A stretch of DNA of 64,000 nucleotides from Halobacterium jilantaiense. Lineage in GTDB: Archaea > Halobacteriota > Halobacteria > Halobacteriales > Halobacteriaceae. The notes beneath the pieces were generated by a model. The model was not told where the DNA came from and did not search any database. It worked only from the letters and a program-made list of their open reading frames with translations. This document shows positions 62,658-64,000 of this stretch, in pieces. Position 1 is the stretch's first letter, and each line of letters starts with the position of its first letter. The stretch is from contig NZ_FOJA01000001.1 in the NCBI RefSeq assembly GCF_900110535.1, positions 372,001-436,000 of the forward strand. The letters run 5' to 3'. The translations under genes were made by a program, and so were the position numbers.

Positions 62658-64000
62658 ATGGCAGATCACGGGAATCGGCAAATCGGTCACGAACTCCGGG
62701 AGACAGCGACCCGCTACACGCACCTCCGGGAGTACCTCCAGCGGTTCAAGCAGTTCACGGGCGAGTTCCCGGAGCTGATCGACGAACCGACCGACGACTG
62801 GGAAGCCGACAAGCCGAACGTCGTCTACCCCGTGGGTGGCCCGATTTACTGTCACGTGTACGGCGACCTAGGCAAGGACACGAAGTACTACACCATCGAG
62901 CCGGAGCTCTCCGGCCCGGAGGCGACCGTCTTCAAGAACGTCCAGGAGCGCATCCTGGAGAAGTCGGTGAACAAGCCGGCACCTGAGGCGGAGGCGGAGT
63001 ACGACGACCGTATCGAGGAGCTCCTGGAGGAGACGGTACGGATTTCGGACGACAAGTCCGAGGACGTCTTCCACCGCGTCCGGCAGTTGCCGAACAACCT
63101 CGGGTCGCTGGTGAAGAACTTCGACGCGTCGTCGGTCGCCGACCAGATGGTGGGGACGGACGACGACAGGGGACAGATGTCGCTGGATTCGGGCGACCTC
63201 TCCACCGAGCAGGTGGCGGCCGGAGCGCGGAAGGTCGCGTCGAAGCCCCGGAACTTCGCGAACCAGTTCCGGGCGGCCGTGCCGATGGTGCGGGAAGCTC
63301 TCGAAGAGGCGTTCGGGTTCGGTCGCATCCCGGTGTCGGAGACGACCTACGAGAACATCCGCTACCAGCTGAACCGCGACATCGTCGGGTTCGGACCGCT
63401 GGAACCGGTGATGCGTGACCCGTACAACGAGGACATTCACGTCATCGGCCCGAACGGCTGTTACGTGGACCACGGGACGTACGGGATGCTGGAGACGACC
63501 GTGGACTTCGGGACGCCCCAGGAGTTCGACGGTTGGCTTCGGAACATGGGCGAGCGGATGGGCGACCCGGTCTCCGACAGCGACCCGATTGTTGACTCGA
63601 CGCTGCCCGACGGCTCCCGTATCAACATCATCTACAGCGACGACGTGTCGCTGAAGGGGCCGTCGCTCACCATCCGTCAGGGCGACGACGTGCCGCTGTC
63701 CGTCGGCCAGATTACGAAGTGGGGGACGCTCTCCCCCGAACTGTCTGCGTACCTCTGGCTCTGCCTGGAGAACGAGCAGACGGTGTTCGTGGTCGGGGAG
63801 ACGGCGTCCGGGAAGACGACGACGCTGAACTCCATCATGGCGTTCATCCCCCGGGACTCGAAGATCTACACCGCGGAGGACACCGCGGAGGTCATTCCCC
63901 CCCACGACACCTGGCAGCAGCTCCTCACCCGGGAGGGGCAGGGCGAGAACTCCGCGGACGTGGACATGTTCGACCTGGTCGCGGCCGCGCTGCGTTCCCG
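62658..64000 (+). CDS. arlI: ArlI (FlaI), archaellum motor ATPase, 3'-truncated by window end
   Basis: At least 447 codons; the gene runs past the window. ATG 62658 with a GGAG Shine-Dalgarno at 62646-62649. Type II/IV secretion-like hexameric ATPase: N-terminal domain to ~270 including ENIRYQLNRDIVGFGPLEPVM, then DPIVDSTLPDGSRINI, Walker A GETASGKTTT (~380) and the Asp box around IYTAEDTAEV. Drives assembly and rotation of the archaellum. arlJ is expected next. Confidence 0.96.
   Translation, partial: MADHGNRQIGHELRETATRYTHLREYLQRFKQFTGEFPELIDEPTDDWEADKPNVVYPVGGPIYCHVYGDLGKDTKYYTIEPELSGPEATVFKNVQERILEKSVNKPAPEAEAEYDDRIEELLEETVRISDDKSEDVFHRVRQLPNNLGSLVKNFDASSVADQMVGTDDDRGQMSLDSGDLSTEQVAAGARKVASKPRNFANQFRAAVPMVREALEEAFGFGRIPVSETTYENIRYQLNRDIVGFGPLEPVMRDPYNEDIHVIGPNGCYVDHGTYGMLETTVDFGTPQEFDGWLRNMGERMGDPVSDSDPIVDSTLPDGSRINIIYSDDVSLKGPSLTIRQGDDVPLSVGQITKWGTLSPELSAYLWLCLENEQTVFVVGETASGKTTTLNSIMAFIPRDSKIYTAEDTAEVIPPHDTWQQLLTREGQGENSADVDMFDLVAAALRS

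Noticed and set aside
1-64000. CRISPR arrays, complete insertion sequences, rRNA or prophage
   Set aside because: No regularly spaced direct repeats, no transposase with terminal repeats, no rRNA-like stretch and no phage structural genes were seen.

Overview
The window is haloarchaeal chromosome, most likely from Halobacterium or a close relative. It is GC-rich with strongly C/G-ending codons. Its proteins are acidic, secreted proteins mostly carry twin-arginine (Tat) signals followed by a lipobox, and start sites are TATA-preceded and often leaderless. It also holds a haloarchaeal chemotaxis plus archaellum locus with two CheF proteins, three tandem archaellins and a fused ArlCE. I see no CRISPR array, no complete insertion sequence and no rRNA. 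The one RNA gene I can support is tRNA-Lys(CTT).

Layout. (1) 1-7.4 kb, acetate module: the 5' end of a sodium:solute symporter with its DUF4212 partner, then two acetyl-CoA synthetases flanking a BAT/HTH_10 regulator, then a small DUF457-type membrane protein. (2) 7.8-22.6 kb, accessory region: small Tat lipoproteins, a secreted chymotrypsin-like protease next to a second Tat-exported protein that shares an upstream motif, an ABC exporter whose ATPase and permease are convergent, several one-off regulators, a PQQ-type propeller lipoprotein, and at least three frameshifted or truncated gene remnants. Local AT-rich stretches and the remnants point to gene turnover. (3) 22.6-32.1 kb, signalling cluster: a winged-helix regulator, a HalX response regulator, a PAS-GAF-HTH_10 regulator, a soluble histidine kinase with an expanded N-box, an AIM24 protein, and two paralogous 7TM-PAS histidine kinases on either side of a GT87 glycosyltransferase. 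(4) 32.3-43.6 kb, mostly housekeeping: two lipoproteins, tRNA-Lys, an RCK-DHH phosphoesterase, a dual-specificity phosphatase, a PRC-barrel protein, a PLP aminotransferase, a 2Fe-2S ferredoxin, a ferritin/Dps-like protein, an MrfA-like helicase, a membrane protein and a subtilase. (5) 43.7-64 kb, motility: a DUF7500-type protein, then cheW, cheY-cheB-cheA-cheC-cheC2-cheD-cheR, cheF1, then on the other strand cheF2, a HEAT-repeat protein and three archaellin genes. After these come a small CxxC protein, a cytoplasmic methyl-accepting transducer, arlD, arlCE, arlF, arlG, arlH and arlI, which runs off the window.

How the genes work together. The transducer controls CheA through CheW. CheA phosphorylates CheY and CheB. 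CheB, CheR, CheD and the CheC proteins handle adaptation and CheY-P removal. The CheF proteins (with the HEAT-repeat protein in H. salinarum) link Che signals to the motor built from ArlCE/D/F/G/H/I, which drives an archaellin filament. The signalling cluster and the scattered HTH_10 regulators look like separate regulatory circuits. Two inverted-repeat motifs (around 16.7/17.8 kb and around 4.87 kb) are candidate operators for HTH_10 regulators.

All functions are read from sequence motifs and family knowledge. No database search was run.
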